64,000 nt of DNA from Filosporella fistucella (lineage: Eukaryota; Ascomycota; Leotiomycetes; Helotiales), in the NCBI GenBank assembly GCA_030077755.1, contig JAQJZZ010000008.1:3968001-4032000 (forward strand). Direction: 5' to 3'. The stretch's first letter is position 1; each line of letters opens with the position of its first letter. Under the pieces are notes generated by a model, which saw only the letters and a program-made list of their open reading frames with translations, did no database searches and was not told the origin of the DNA. Both the position numbers and the translations under genes were made by a program. Of this stretch, positions 11,985 through 24,700 are shown piece after piece.

Positions 11985-14900
11985 CTTAGCATAGTAGCTG
12001 TGCACGGACTTGATGGTCACCGAGAGAACTCTTTCATGGCATCAAATGGTTTGTTGAAATAGCTCTCTATAGTGTTGTAGCCAAATTTGACGTGATGCAG
12101 GTGTCTTGTGGCTCAGGGACCTTCTTTACCCTGAACTTCTTCCCTCTCGTATCACGACCTGGGGCTACAATTCTAACACAAAAGGGCCAAATAGTATTTC
12201 AACGCAGACTTTATATGGACATGGCACCACACTTGTTAGTGAGCTCGCATTGTAAGCCTCTAGTAGTCAATGCGTAGTCTGCTTTGAAACAAGAGACTAA
12301 TTTCAAACGTAGGAAAAGGAGAAGAACCAAAGCAAGTTGCCCTTCAAGACTATGTGCCGTTACGATATAAACTTATTGCTGACACAGCTGCTTAGACAAT
12401 CAAAAGACCGTTGATCTTCATTGGCCACAGTCTGGGAGGAATCGTAGTGAAAAGCGTAAGTCTCCCGTTCCAAGAATGTCTGAGTGTAGCGCTTAAATAA
12501 AGTGAAGGCACTAATACACTCGAATATGAGTACCCAAGACCATCTTGAGCAATCACGACCCATCAAGTTGTCCACGTACGGCGTTTTGTTCATGGGCACC
12601 CCGCACCAGGGAGCAGAAAACGTTAGCTGGTTAAAGATTCTGAACAATTTTTCGTCACTTTATAGCCGCATAACAAACGACTTGTTGGTTCATCTAGAAC
12701 GAGACTCGGAATGGCTCGAACAGCAATTAGAACAGTACAAAGCAATCAGCAGTGACTTCCAAACCAAGCACTGCTACGAGACTGTGGAGATGTCCGTCGC
12801 TCCAGGTATAAAGAAGACGGTAAGTACCTGAAGCTTTTTCCAGGACTAATGAAGCTGACGAGATGATAGCTTGTCTGCAAAGGTCCCGCTGTAGTCCCTG
12901 GTACCGTGAATGCTTAGCCTGTTGAAATACGGAAAGACCATATTGAAATGGTAAAATTTGCAAGTGGAGACGACAATGATTTCAAGAACATAGCTGGACA
13001 CCTTGCGGATATGTGTGAAACAGCAAGTGAGAAGATCTTGGATAACTGGACACACTGGAATGAGGTGAAGGGTTTGTAGCCTGTATCTTTGCCAGTAAGG
13101 GCGGTACTAATTTTCTTGCCAAATTAGCCATCGGCATGGGTACCATCGATGAAGATTACCATATACCTATGAACCTTCCTTATTACCGCAATGCGATATT
13201 CACAGGGAGACGCGATGCTTTGGAACTTCTCCATACTCACCTGCGACCATCTCGGAGATCGAGCTTAGATCGCCCACTTGTGACAGTGACAGGTTCAGGA
13301 GGAGTCGGAAATACCCAATTAGTCGTTCAGCACGCATTTGAGCATGAGAGCGAGTATAGCTCGGTACTTTGGAATGACTCCAAAACAATCGAATCTATCC
13401 ACAACAGCTTGATTGCTTTTGCGCAGCGTTTGGTGGACCACCATGCTGAAGTATCACGACAAAGTGTGCCTCACTATGGTAAAATAGCACAGTATCTTGG
13501 AATTCCGGGCATGGTAGATGAAAATGGACGGATTATTCCCAAGAGCACGACGCCTGAACTGGTCACTTCTGCCATACCATCCTGGTTGCGAAAAGAAAAT
13601 AACAAAAATTGGCTCATGATCTTTGGCAACGCTGATGATCTTGAGTCTTTTAAGGTTTCAGACTTTTTCCCCTCAACCTTGTCGGGCAAAATTATTATGA
13701 CAAGCCGCCGGTCAGAAACTGCTCGCTTCGGAGATCAGATTGAGTTGGATGTGATGAACGGGGAAGATGCCATTCATCTGCTCTTCAAGTCATGCCGCAA
13801 ACGCCTGAGGACGGTGGGACTGCTGGCCAGTACTACTACACTCTTCTGGCGAACTTTTGCTGATCTTCGCAGTGTACGCTGATGCTCGACGGATTGTCGA
13901 GAAGCTCGGGTATCTTCCACTGGCCTTTGATCAAGCTGGAGCTTATATACATAGGCTTGCAGTCCCTCTAGACCGATATTTGCCAATTTGGGAGGCCCAA
14001 GTCAAACAAGACATGAGCAGAAAGCCTCCAGCTGCTGTTTGGCAATATCGAGACGACACGGTATTTACGACATGGGAAGTCTCCTTCAGAGTGGTAACTG
14101 ATATAGTTCCGAAAGCAGCGGAGCTCCTGATTCTGTGTTCTTTTGTGTCAAATCAAGACATTACATTGGAGATGCTCACTCGAGGATTGAAATCACTTGG
14201 CGGCAACGGTACGTTTCCACCCTGAATATGTCCACTTGATCATTGCTCAACGAACTACAGTACATCACCTGAACAACTATATTGCAACGCTATTGAGCTT
14301 TTCTTTGGTGACTCGGAAAGCAACAATTGAAAACTTCGAAATACATCCCATGGTCCATGTCTGGGCTCGAGAAAGGCTTCAGCTTTCAGTGCAACGTCGA
14401 ATGTCTGAGAGTGTATTCACGATGGTTTCCAAATCCATAAGAGGCTCCAAAAGGAGACAGGTTAAGGACTGGGTTTACGAGAGAAGAATCATTCTACACG
14501 TAGAATAATCAGTGCACTGGATAAAAATGCGCTGGTCTGAAGAGGAGACTCGCTCGCCTCATTACGAGTTGTGGGATGACGTTGCCTACTTATACAGACT
14601 TCAAGCGCATTACACAGAGGCACGCAAATTCTATGAATATGCTTTGGGTGGCTATGAGGCACATGAAGGCAAGGAGGGTAGAAAGTCCCTTGCAGCACTC
14701 CAGAAATTAGCAATGGTGGACCAGGACTTGAGCTTGTATGATTTATGCTGATACTATAATCAAGAGTGTCAAAACAACCATGGAAACGCAATTCGACGCA
14801 ACCGATGAAGACCTGCTGAACGCCATACGACTATGGTCTCTAGTGAAACAATTTCAAGGTAACTATGCAGAAGCTGAGGCACTTGCCAGGCGTGCTGTGG

Positions 14901-15732
14901 TGGGCTATGAAAAGTATTTTGGCTCTAATAATCTGTTGACACTGGACTGCTATCAAACAACTGCCCTTGCTCTTCAGCATCAAGGAAAATATCAGGAGGC
15001 CGAACCAATGTATCTCAAATCTCTAGAAGGCAACGAGCGGCTCCTTGGGGCAGACCATCCTAACACACTGGTATCAGTACGTGCATCACATAGCTGGCTC
15101 ACTGTGAGGCCAATCTACTAACATCTGCCTAGGTACAAAATCTAGGAATTGTGTACCAGTGGCTGAAACGCTATCCGGAAGCGCGCGATATGTATACGCG
15201 CGCCTTGAATGCCTACGAAGTGATTATTGGCCCTGACCATCCAGACACATTGAGGACGGTCCAAAATCTCGCTATCGTACACCGATGACAAAGAGACTTT
15301 CCTCAAGCACTTAAACTGTACAATAGAGCAATCGATGGCTTTGCCAAATCTTTTGGCACAGATCATGTCAACACCTTAGTTGCAAAACTCAATCTTGGCA
15401 TTGTCTACCTGATGAATAATGACAACTATAAAGCGGAGGAAATGTTCAAAGAAGCCTTGACTGGACTTGAAGAAAAGCTTGGGCATGAGCATCTCTATGT
15501 TGCTCAAGTTCTCCACTCTTTGGCCACTGTTTACTACAGAACAGGACGGGAGGAGCAGGCAGAAGAGGCCTGGAGAAGGGCGTTGAGAATTAGCACTGCC
15601 ACAGTCGATCGGAGCTATCCTTCGATAAGAGTTTTTCTGAAGGATTTGGTATCATTTTTGAAGTTGAAAAACAGGGAAGAAGATGTAGAGGATGTAGCTT
15701 GGCAACACGGCTCCCGAGTGAACAGATTTTGA
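11985..15732 (+). pseudogene. Decayed NLR-type (STAND) gene: alpha/beta hydrolase - NB-ARC - TPR
   Basis: Fragments lie in the order typical of fungal NLR-like proteins. They start with an N-terminal serine-hydrolase-like domain (VAVHGLDGHRE near 12,000, YGHGTTLVSELA near 12,210, nucleophile elbow FIGHSLGGIVVKS near 12,420). An NB-ARC domain follows (TGSGGVGNTQ near 13,295, the LGYLPLAFDQAGAY motif near 13,905). Last come TPR repeats of the kinesin-light-chain type (14,580-15,650). Several introns still look normal (12,456-12,508 region, 14,211-14,260, 15,076-15,132). Lesions are in-frame stops at 12,060, 12,078, 12,915 (TAG), 14,506 (TAA) and 15,286 (TGA), and frameshifts near 13,803, 13,855 and 14,745. 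The Walker A lysine is AAT (Asn) at 13,310-13,312. An intact relative would act as a nucleotide-dependent nonself or heterokaryon-incompatibility receptor. This copy cannot encode one. Confidence 0.88.
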
Positions 15733-18700
15733 TTTGAGTTGTTGATTCCTAGATCATCAAAGCAGAATCTGCTGCAATAATTAAATCAGTAGATCTTCCA
15801 TAATTGAGTACAAATCTCACTTGAATTTCAACTCTTGAAGGCTCTCAAATTACAGCATACACTCGAGAATACTAAATGAACTATTTCCATCCATCTCTTC
15901 TGGTCATCAACAGTCAGAATGTGAACTCTCTTGGAACGAGATCCCCCGAGAAAACGGCCCATAAGGGCTGTCAAACTATTGGGAATCGATGTGATCTCAT
16001 GAAATCCTGGACATTTGTGTATAAGTCGTGGCGATGATACGATAATAAAGACAATCTCATGTATGAGAACTGGGTACACTCATGTTCAGGGGAAATCTGA
16101 TCATGCAATGAATTGTCAAACAGAGAGCAACGGGACGTAGAGAGAGTTTTCAGGCAGGAACGGAGCTCTGATCAAACCGGGGATCATGTTAGAAGAAACT
16201 CAATCCAGAAGGTCAAAAGGACATTGTCCGTATGAGAAATGTAGACAGTATACTAGTTTGAGAAATAGGGGAAAAGTTTGCATTCGATATGATCTAATAA
16301 GGGAGAAGTGTCAACACGAACCACGATTCGCATACCTGAGATGTGTGGTTCGAGAGAATGTAGATACAGTATACCTCCTGATTTTACGTTTTCAGACATC
16401 AGACGTGTCAACAGAGCTGGACAACCTTGTGAACGGCCCTATTTCCCATCTGCCGCGACCAAAGGCAGGCCGAGAATTCAGTGACGTGGATATACAAACA
16501 AGTACCCAGAAGTCAATGAACGAAGACGAATGCCATTTGTCTTCTCTGACTTGGTATGTCTGGGTTCGAGTTCACAACCCCGTGGGGAATTTCCGAGAGG
16601 TGTATCAGTTCCAGTTGTAAAATAGAGTTTGCAATTCGCTTCATGCTATCCCAAACAAAGTGTGTGCCTCGTTGCGGAGAGACACCGAACCCAACACCCC
16701 CCGTGGTTGGGTTTGGCCCTTGGAGAGAGAATTGCACTTCTAGTACCAGGAAGAATGTGCAGTGATGCTGAAAATTTTACTACGAGGCAAACAGCGAAAA
16801 TAAAGTTCGTGGCCAAGGAAAACTCCCAACAATGATGCGTATTATGTCAAAATCCCAAGAAAATCGGGGAGAGGAAAATTCAGCTTCAGGGGATGGCCAG
16901 ACTTTGCCTCTGGGACGGCTTGAGGAGGACTGAGCATAACTTGCACGTCAGGGTGCAGTGCTTTCCCCAATTATTTCGTGACGACATCCCAGATACACCT
17001 CTCCGATATGTTATCGTTATTGTCTTGACTCGAAACCATCCTAGGTAGAATGAATGATCTTGAACGGAATGACCAGGTCCGCCACAGCTTTGTGGCTCAG
17101 TGGGATCCTGCTGAGAGAAACGGCATGTCGCCCACATGCGTCCACTGCAAGTCCAGGAAGCTTGAGGAAGGATGGCCCTCTGTTTCGTGTTCCTGCGTGC
17201 TTTGTGGCGGTGGCACGGGGTATAGTTTAAAGTCATGGGGAGAGTGTGAAGCGGAAAGTAAAAATAACTTTTTCAAAACATATTCTATTCTGTTCTGCTC
17301 GCTCGCGGATGAGAGCCGGAGAAGTTTAAGAGACTTCCTGCAAGCCCTTATCTCTCATACGCCCAGCAACTGGGGACAGCGTTGGAGACTTTGTGATAAA
17401 CATTGCGTAGACGTGCTTTGATCAGGTCATGGCCATGTCGGTCAACTAGACGTATTGAAGCGTAAAAGAGAATGGGAATAATACGGAGCTGATGGAGAAT
17501 TGGTTGCGGATATGACCCTCTTAGTGCCAAGACAAAATCGACAAACCCGCTCCAAAATAAGTTCCGTAGGCGATGGCGATGGTACGATTGCCGCACTCGT
17601 CCAAGTCCTTCTGTGGGCACTTTTGGGGAGTTGGTGCGATGGTAGTGTGTTGGTCTTTTCGCACGGACTGGTTCACGCTAATTGGAGGCTTGATGATCAG
17701 CCCTCGCCAAAGTCCTCTCTGGTCTAAGTAAATTGTTCTTCGCACCATAATTTTTGATTCGCCCGCATGGCAAATCTGCAACATTGTGTGTGGAGCACGA
17801 AAGTTGTAGATCCTGCCCGCATGGAGGAAATTACAGTTTCAACAATAGACAGCTGGGCGGAACTATTCCAGAGACCCTGCAGATGCAGCTTAGATGTGCA
17901 ACTCGTATTGATATCTAGATGATATTTGTTGATTACTTGCGTAATCGAACAAAGCCATTGTATTTCGACGTAGCAGAACAGCACAACGTTTCGTAGAAAA
18001 CAACCCAGACGGAGAGTTGTTTATTTGGCGTGGCGGGGAGATAGGCTTGTCAAAAGGGTCACGATTGGCAGACGTTGGCCTCCTATGTTCCTGGCCTAAA
18101 TATGAGCGAAAGATGTCGCGCAGCAGCGTCAGAAATATCTCCGCTTGACCCATGTATTCAGCGCAAGAGACGGTCGTCGATCGTCGAAACTTAGGTTGCC
18201 GAGAATCTGGTAGAGAGTCGGGACGGAGACAGTAATTAGTATAAATTAAGATGGCGATTCCAAATTCCCATCGACCCTGATCCGAGAAGACGAGGAAGGT
18301 ATACTTGGCAGCTGGTAACTACTTTTTGGGGTACTATGTCAGTACACCAGGACCGAGGAGAAAGGGTGAACCGGATGAGGGAGAGCTTCGAGATGCAGCA
18401 AGCTATCAATGAAAGCGCGGGTGAACACCCTATGAGCTATCCTAAACTCCTATGTATGTTCATCTGCATCTGTAGATGCAACAGAGGTACATTCTGGCGA
18501 GTAACGCTGCATATCCTTTCCACTCCCACTTCGTACTTGATGTGAAGCGTTCATTGTGCCCGCATACAAAATCCGTCATCATTCTGGCCAGTCACCCCTT
18601 TTGCATGCATATGTGGTGCTGCTTGCAATAGTATGAATGATATCATTGGAAGTGCATACCTTTCCACCTGGAGTCTGATATTCCGTTCACTCTGGCCATG

Positions 18701-21700
18701 CCCATCGTCTCCGGTATATCTATGCTCCGGTTTTTAAAGTGTCTTTTTCGAGTGTCCAAATTGATAATTAATAGTTGCCGCTTCATCGGCTCCACGATCG
18801 AGAAACAATTTCCAGTCTTGGTGGTCACACACCCATCGTACTTCGTTCTTGTTACCACAGGCTGATATCAATCCACCTCTATCACATCACCGTGCAGGCA
18901 CCGCAAGGATACCCCGTCTGGTGTAAACCTTAATCTTAGTTTCATTTCCGCATCTTCGCCTATAGAAAGTCCTTCCGTACACAATAGTGAGCCCAACCGC
19001 GCTGTGCTGTTCCTCTCCAGCTCCCTTCCTCTACTTTTTCGCTCAGCTCCCCTCTCCCGTATTGCGGATAGTGAATGATGCGCGCTCCCATTGCTGGCGG
19101 ACTAATGGAAAACAGCCGGGAAGCATGCGGTGGCGTCTTTGTGTTTGCCCTAAACAGGTAGTTTTTTGCGGGGTGTGGAACTGTGATGCTGCTAACTCGA
19201 TTTATCTCTCAAAAGCCAGGGGTATGAACAAGACTTACAAGGAAAATTAGCCCCACCAAACCAAGTTTGAAAAATCGTGATCACTAATCCGAAGGCTTGG
19301 GCATGTCTCCTTACGCCCACCTCTTAAACACGTGTTGAAGCCTCCGAATCAATGGATGCTACCTATGATCTGCGTGGTTTAGAGGCTCGATCATCCAGGC
19401 ATGTATTTGAGTTTGAAATTGCCAGCCAGCCTTTGATACTAGTATCAATATCCAATTCTGGTGAAGGAATAATCGTTGTGCGTCAATAATCATGCGTTGA
19501 TATCCTCTCCCCTCTCCCTTCTCCCCCATTCTTACGTACCAATTGCCATTTTTGGTGGCGCAATCTGGAAAGAATCCCTCGGCCCGTCTCCTCTTCACTC
19601 TCCTGCTGCCCCTGTGAAGATCAAGAGGAGATTGTTAGAATTTTCGCATCCTCGTCTCAGAAATCTGGGGGCCATTGGCCGTTGGCCGTTTGCAAGACGA
19701 TTCAATTGGTGTGATGCGATGACACCACCATTTTCCTGCTTGAGCTCCAGCCATTCGGTGAAAAATACGAAGGCTCGGCGTTGTGATGCCAGCAAAAAGT
19801 GATCTTCGAACCGACAATGTTACGGAGGTGAGGACTCGAGGTTGGGATTCCGACATACTGACACATGCGTGCGAATTCCCGCGACGTGCAAAAATTACAG
19901 TACAAGGACGATATTTTAGCTTTCAGACCTTCCTACCTCGCTCTTGTAATACGGTTCTGTTGAAGTTGGTATTGCAGGGCTTCATCGTCCCAATCTTGAT
20001 CGCCCCTAAGTGTGATCTAAATCCTCCCCTGCTTTGGCGCTGTTTCTCACGTCTCACAGCACATGGCATTCCCAATACCAAAAGATGGGATTGTTTGTTA
20101 GTGAAGCCTTGGCACGCTCATCATAGGCTCTGCTAATAAATCCCATAAACCGTTGCTTCGGGTGCTACTGCCGCCAGTAATTTAGTCTCAATGGCTTCAG
20201 ATCTGATCTGTACAGTTGCACCAGACATCAGATTAGCTCATAATCTTTCTCCAGCGCTAGTTGCAACATCGCAAATTGACTTTATATACTCCATGAACGT
20301 TAGGTTTCAAGATTTCACTCTTTTGCTTCAACGACTTCAGTTCCTCCCCGCGTGACTGCTAAATCAATTTGCGGAGCAGTACTACCGAAGGGGAGGGAAG
20401 AGAAGTAATTTCAAGATCCTTGTGCAGTGTCATTCTCTGGCGATTTATCTGCTCGCCTTCCCGATGTGCATGATGTGCCGGTGATGTGCGGTCAAAAACC
20501 CCAATCAAGTGAATATCGCGACAGATGGATCAGCAGCATGAGGTTTGTGCTTATGTGAACCTTTATAAGCTGCCGATTCTCACTGGCTGGTCGGCTGTTG
20601 CGGATGTGGGAGGACTTTGGACTGATCCTTTTACCGCCTGTCTGCTGCAACGTGTGTCGAGGGAATGATCAATCACACAAATCCATTTGCACACCCATGG
20701 ACACAGAAGTGGACCAGAAGAAAGGGGAAGATGAGCAACTTGCAAGGTGAGCCAGGCGCGGTACAAGCTGTAATCCGAATTGAGCCACTTTTCTTCTCAT
20801 GGAGAATGGGTCCCTTGTTGATGCTAGTAATTATGTACGAGTTGTCCTACGAGCTGCATCTGACATTCAACTGCTCAGCCAGTTTGATTCAAGGTCGCCA
20901 AACCTCCATAATTGGAGGGGTCCAATTTGAGCGGCACAGCACAAGCTGGGCTATGTTCCTGGGAGGAGCATTATCAGTGCAGGCGAGCACACCTACTAAC
21001 CACGGCTTATTCGAAACTCAATCGAGAATTGATCCTGGGTCCTGTCTCCCGCTAGTCTGATTCTAGAAGTCTCAGATGGAAGAACAAATATTGAAGTTAC
21101 ACTAAAAGAACAAGCCTTGGCTAGTAGATTGCCACCGACGTCGTCGTTGATAGTAGCACTGATCAAATAATTGCGAGTCTGTTGCGGAATTTGAATTCTA
21201 GTATCAACCACAACGGATGAGGGAGTTCTGAAAATAATTGCGAGTCTGTTGCGGAATTTGAATTCTAGTATCAACCACAACGGATGAGGGAGTTCTGAAA
21301 ATAATTGCTCCTTCGTATTTTGCATACCCTCCGGATAGTCGGCAAACAAATGATCATACATTTTCTCCTTGTGCATATCACACTGGATGCTGCCGATACG
21401 AAAGTGGTCTAGATCATCATAAGGAACAGGTTGAGCATTGAGATGATATCGAGCATCTCCTCACACTCATTTTCAACTCGGCTGACAGCTCCTCCCCAAC
21501 CCCCTCACTCTTTCATGCAGAGCATTCCCGAAAAAGATTCTTCATAGTCCTCTCCGTCTCTATCATCAGGTTCTCGACCTGGCCAAGAAACTCAAATTTC
21601 TTCTCACCTCAGCCAATACCGGATGCAGTTGGCAGAATGGAGCATGCAACTTCTCATGACATTGTGATGGAATTGCAAGCATTTCGTTGGAGTAGCAGTC

Positions 21701-24700
21701 GGATGTCTGAGGGCAATTCGGGACCGGAAAATGATCCGTCATCAAGATAACTGTTGTTTATCTTCATTTCCGCCGTTTGTACGATGGCTGGTGCTTTCAA
21801 GGAGCTGAGACGGTGCGTCCTCGTGATCGCATTCGGCAAGTCATGACTCTCAAATGGAGATTGCCCAGAACACAGAAGGAGGTGTGATTCATGAGTCGCC
21901 GTTGAGATCCGTTTCCCTGTTTCTGCGAGAATACCACACCACCTTCAAATAAGGGCGTCTCAAGACTCATTCAATCAAATAGGTCGGTAAACGGTATATC
22001 CTGGCAATGGTTGCGTTGAAGAGCTTGTGTTGCGGATTGGAATTGCCTACAGCAAGCCACCTCACTTATGATTTGATTAGGATGTCGAAATAATCCCCGT
22101 CGACCGCTTGATAACCCCGATCAGCCTGATTGAATCTCACATTTCTGCCCATCTTTATTTCTGCGTTGGCACTAGACACGCAAGTCAGGGTATCCACGTC
22201 CTCCCCACTTCGATGATTTTTTCACTAGAACATGATTCTGTGCTTCAGGCGTGCTTCTACGGGCGATTGAGAAGCGCACACCGAGATGACTCCAGATACC
22301 CGTTCCCCTCTCCCTGAAGGTTAATTAAGGAATCTGGCGCTACGATCGGACCGTAGGTGAGAGGGTTGCACAAACAAAAAGGGGATCTCCGGGGGTTCAC
22401 CCACCCACCGACTCTTCACTCCGCAACTCACTATTATCCCGCACTTTGCTAAGGAGGAGGTCAAGGTGACTTGAGAGCTGCTAGGAACGTTGAATGCCGA
22501 GATGAGGCGGACAGCGAAAGTATTGTGGAAGTAGAGGATCTATTGTTGCTATGGCACTGGATCTGATGGATGAGGTTGTCACTCCACTGATGAGAACAAA
22601 ATATGGCAGTGATGCTGATGGTGTGAAGAGAAGACGGTAAGGTTCATCCGGATGGCGACTGTGCATTAAAGCATTTCAAATCGTAGTCTTCCCGCAAATC
22701 TGGGTCGCCTACACAAGCGTCTCCCAGCGGCAACCACCACCATCATCGCTCCAAAGCCCCTGGCCATGAGTTTATACCGAGTGATATCGTGTATTCGACC
22801 CGGCTGCCTCGAACTGGGCTCCTTACATCTGCACTGTTAATAATGGGAGAAGGATGATATGAACAAAGCGGACCATGTTCTTTTCGGAAAAGGAAGGCTA
22901 CTATTGTAATAAATGTCAAGAAAAAGATGGTGACAGTAGTGTCGGCAGTGGAAGCGGGCGTGGAGTGAAGAGTTAATGGTCGACGGTAGTGCTGGGCAGT
23001 GATGTGATTGATGCTCTGCATGTCTTTAGGGCTTTCCAAGGATGTAAGTTCCGAGAGATACCTGGCCTGCTTCTGTTGTCGTCGCATGTCTCTGCCTGGC
23101 GGCCCAGAATAATACGGGTGGTTGTAGTGGTTGATTATGGCCGTGGTGGTAGTTGAGGTGGAAGTGGAGAGTTGGTCATCGAGGGTCGTGTCAGTCACTC
23201 GTTCTGGCTGGTTTTCATTTCAGCGTTGCTTGAGTACCGTACTTTGCGGTACTTCGCTACTACACCACACTCCGTGCTCATCCATCAAGTTGGCTGTCAA
23301 TGTGACTGTTCCAACGTAAACAAACACTCACTCATCATCTAACACTCATAAGAGTCTGTCTGGTTTGCAAGTTTTCCATCGTCGATTGTCTTTCATCCGG
23401 AGCGCCATCTGATCACGACTGTACATCGCACGGCTTTTTCCTGCACTCCCCACGTTCGATTCGCACTGACTTTTTGCCTGAACTGCATGCTTTCCTGGCC
23501 CGGTCGTACCGCTTGTGAAAAATTCGGCGTCCGCCAGAAAAAGCAAACCTGCCACACCCAAATCCAAATTTCCTTTAGTGCCTCGAAACTCTCTCACATC
23601 CCGAGGCCATCCTACTGTTCCCTGACTGCCAGCAAACCAAGTACGGAATAGCAGTGAGTGAGTGAGTGTAGATTGATTACGGAGTAAGTGCTGCCAGCTT
23701 CACCCACCACGCTATTCTAACCGTGCTGGAAGCTAGCTACTTATCAGATTCAGATCTGCTGCTAGAGGCCTCGCGTTTTGTCCAAGCTTCCAGCTTTCCC
23801 GCCTGTTGGTCGAAAGTCAAACGGAGCACCGTTCACTTCAGGATTTCTCCAGTCCTCACATCCACACTGCACCAGCGTCAAACCATCACGCTAGACTTCG
23901 AATCGCAAACCATACAACACGCGATATTTCCCTGCCACTACCACGACTAACAACACTGCGAACCGCGACCGTCGAACACAAGTGAAGATAAACATTAGAC
24001 GGCCAGAATCCAGGACAGAGCCGCAACGCTTGTGCAGGCCGCGAAGGAAACATCAGACGAGGGTGTAGAGGCCAACAGCATCGATAACACTTACCCGATT
24101 TCGTCTTCACAACAACATCCATCCCTCGCTGGAATCACCAGTCCCCCAGGGAGGTACAAGATCTGCGAGACACGACGACAATTACACCCTCCCAATCCAA
24201 CTGTGCGGAATAGATTCCTCCACCGCCACAAATCATTTCGAAGTTGAAATTCGCAAAATTTGAGTTTGGAACTATCCGGTTTGGTGGTGTTCTCGACCTT
24301 ACGTTACCTCATCGAATCTCGAGCTGAGAGGAACGAATTGCCATAAATCCGAAATTCACGTACACATATCCAACTGCTTCAAGGTACTTGAGGCTTTTTC
24401 AGAGAAGAATCTCCGAAGGCTTCGTCTAGAAGCAAGTCTGAGGAGAGGCCTCCGACTTGGGGCAGGATCGACCAGGGGTGAACGTGACATTGAGATCTTA
24501 GTGGCCATTTCGCTCGGCCCAAGATACTTCAGGTTGAAGAGATAATCTCGCAGTGGGTTGCAGCACATCTAAGCTAGAAGACTAGAGCCAAACTCTGTTG
24601 CGCCAGCCCCGTATTTGGCCTGGCTCATCTTCTCTTGACGTAGATCGCCAGCCGGACTTCAAAGTCCCCTGCAAGAGCAGCATTGCCCACACACTACAGG

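Noticed and set aside
16186..16620. 144-codon ORF as a gene
   Set aside because: No domain, no membrane or signal feature and no homologue that I recognise; composition looks like a chance frame.
20996..21376. 126-codon minus-strand ORF
   Set aside because: It spans the 67-bp duplication, which changes reading frame between copies, so a protein repeat is not preserved; it is probably a chance frame.
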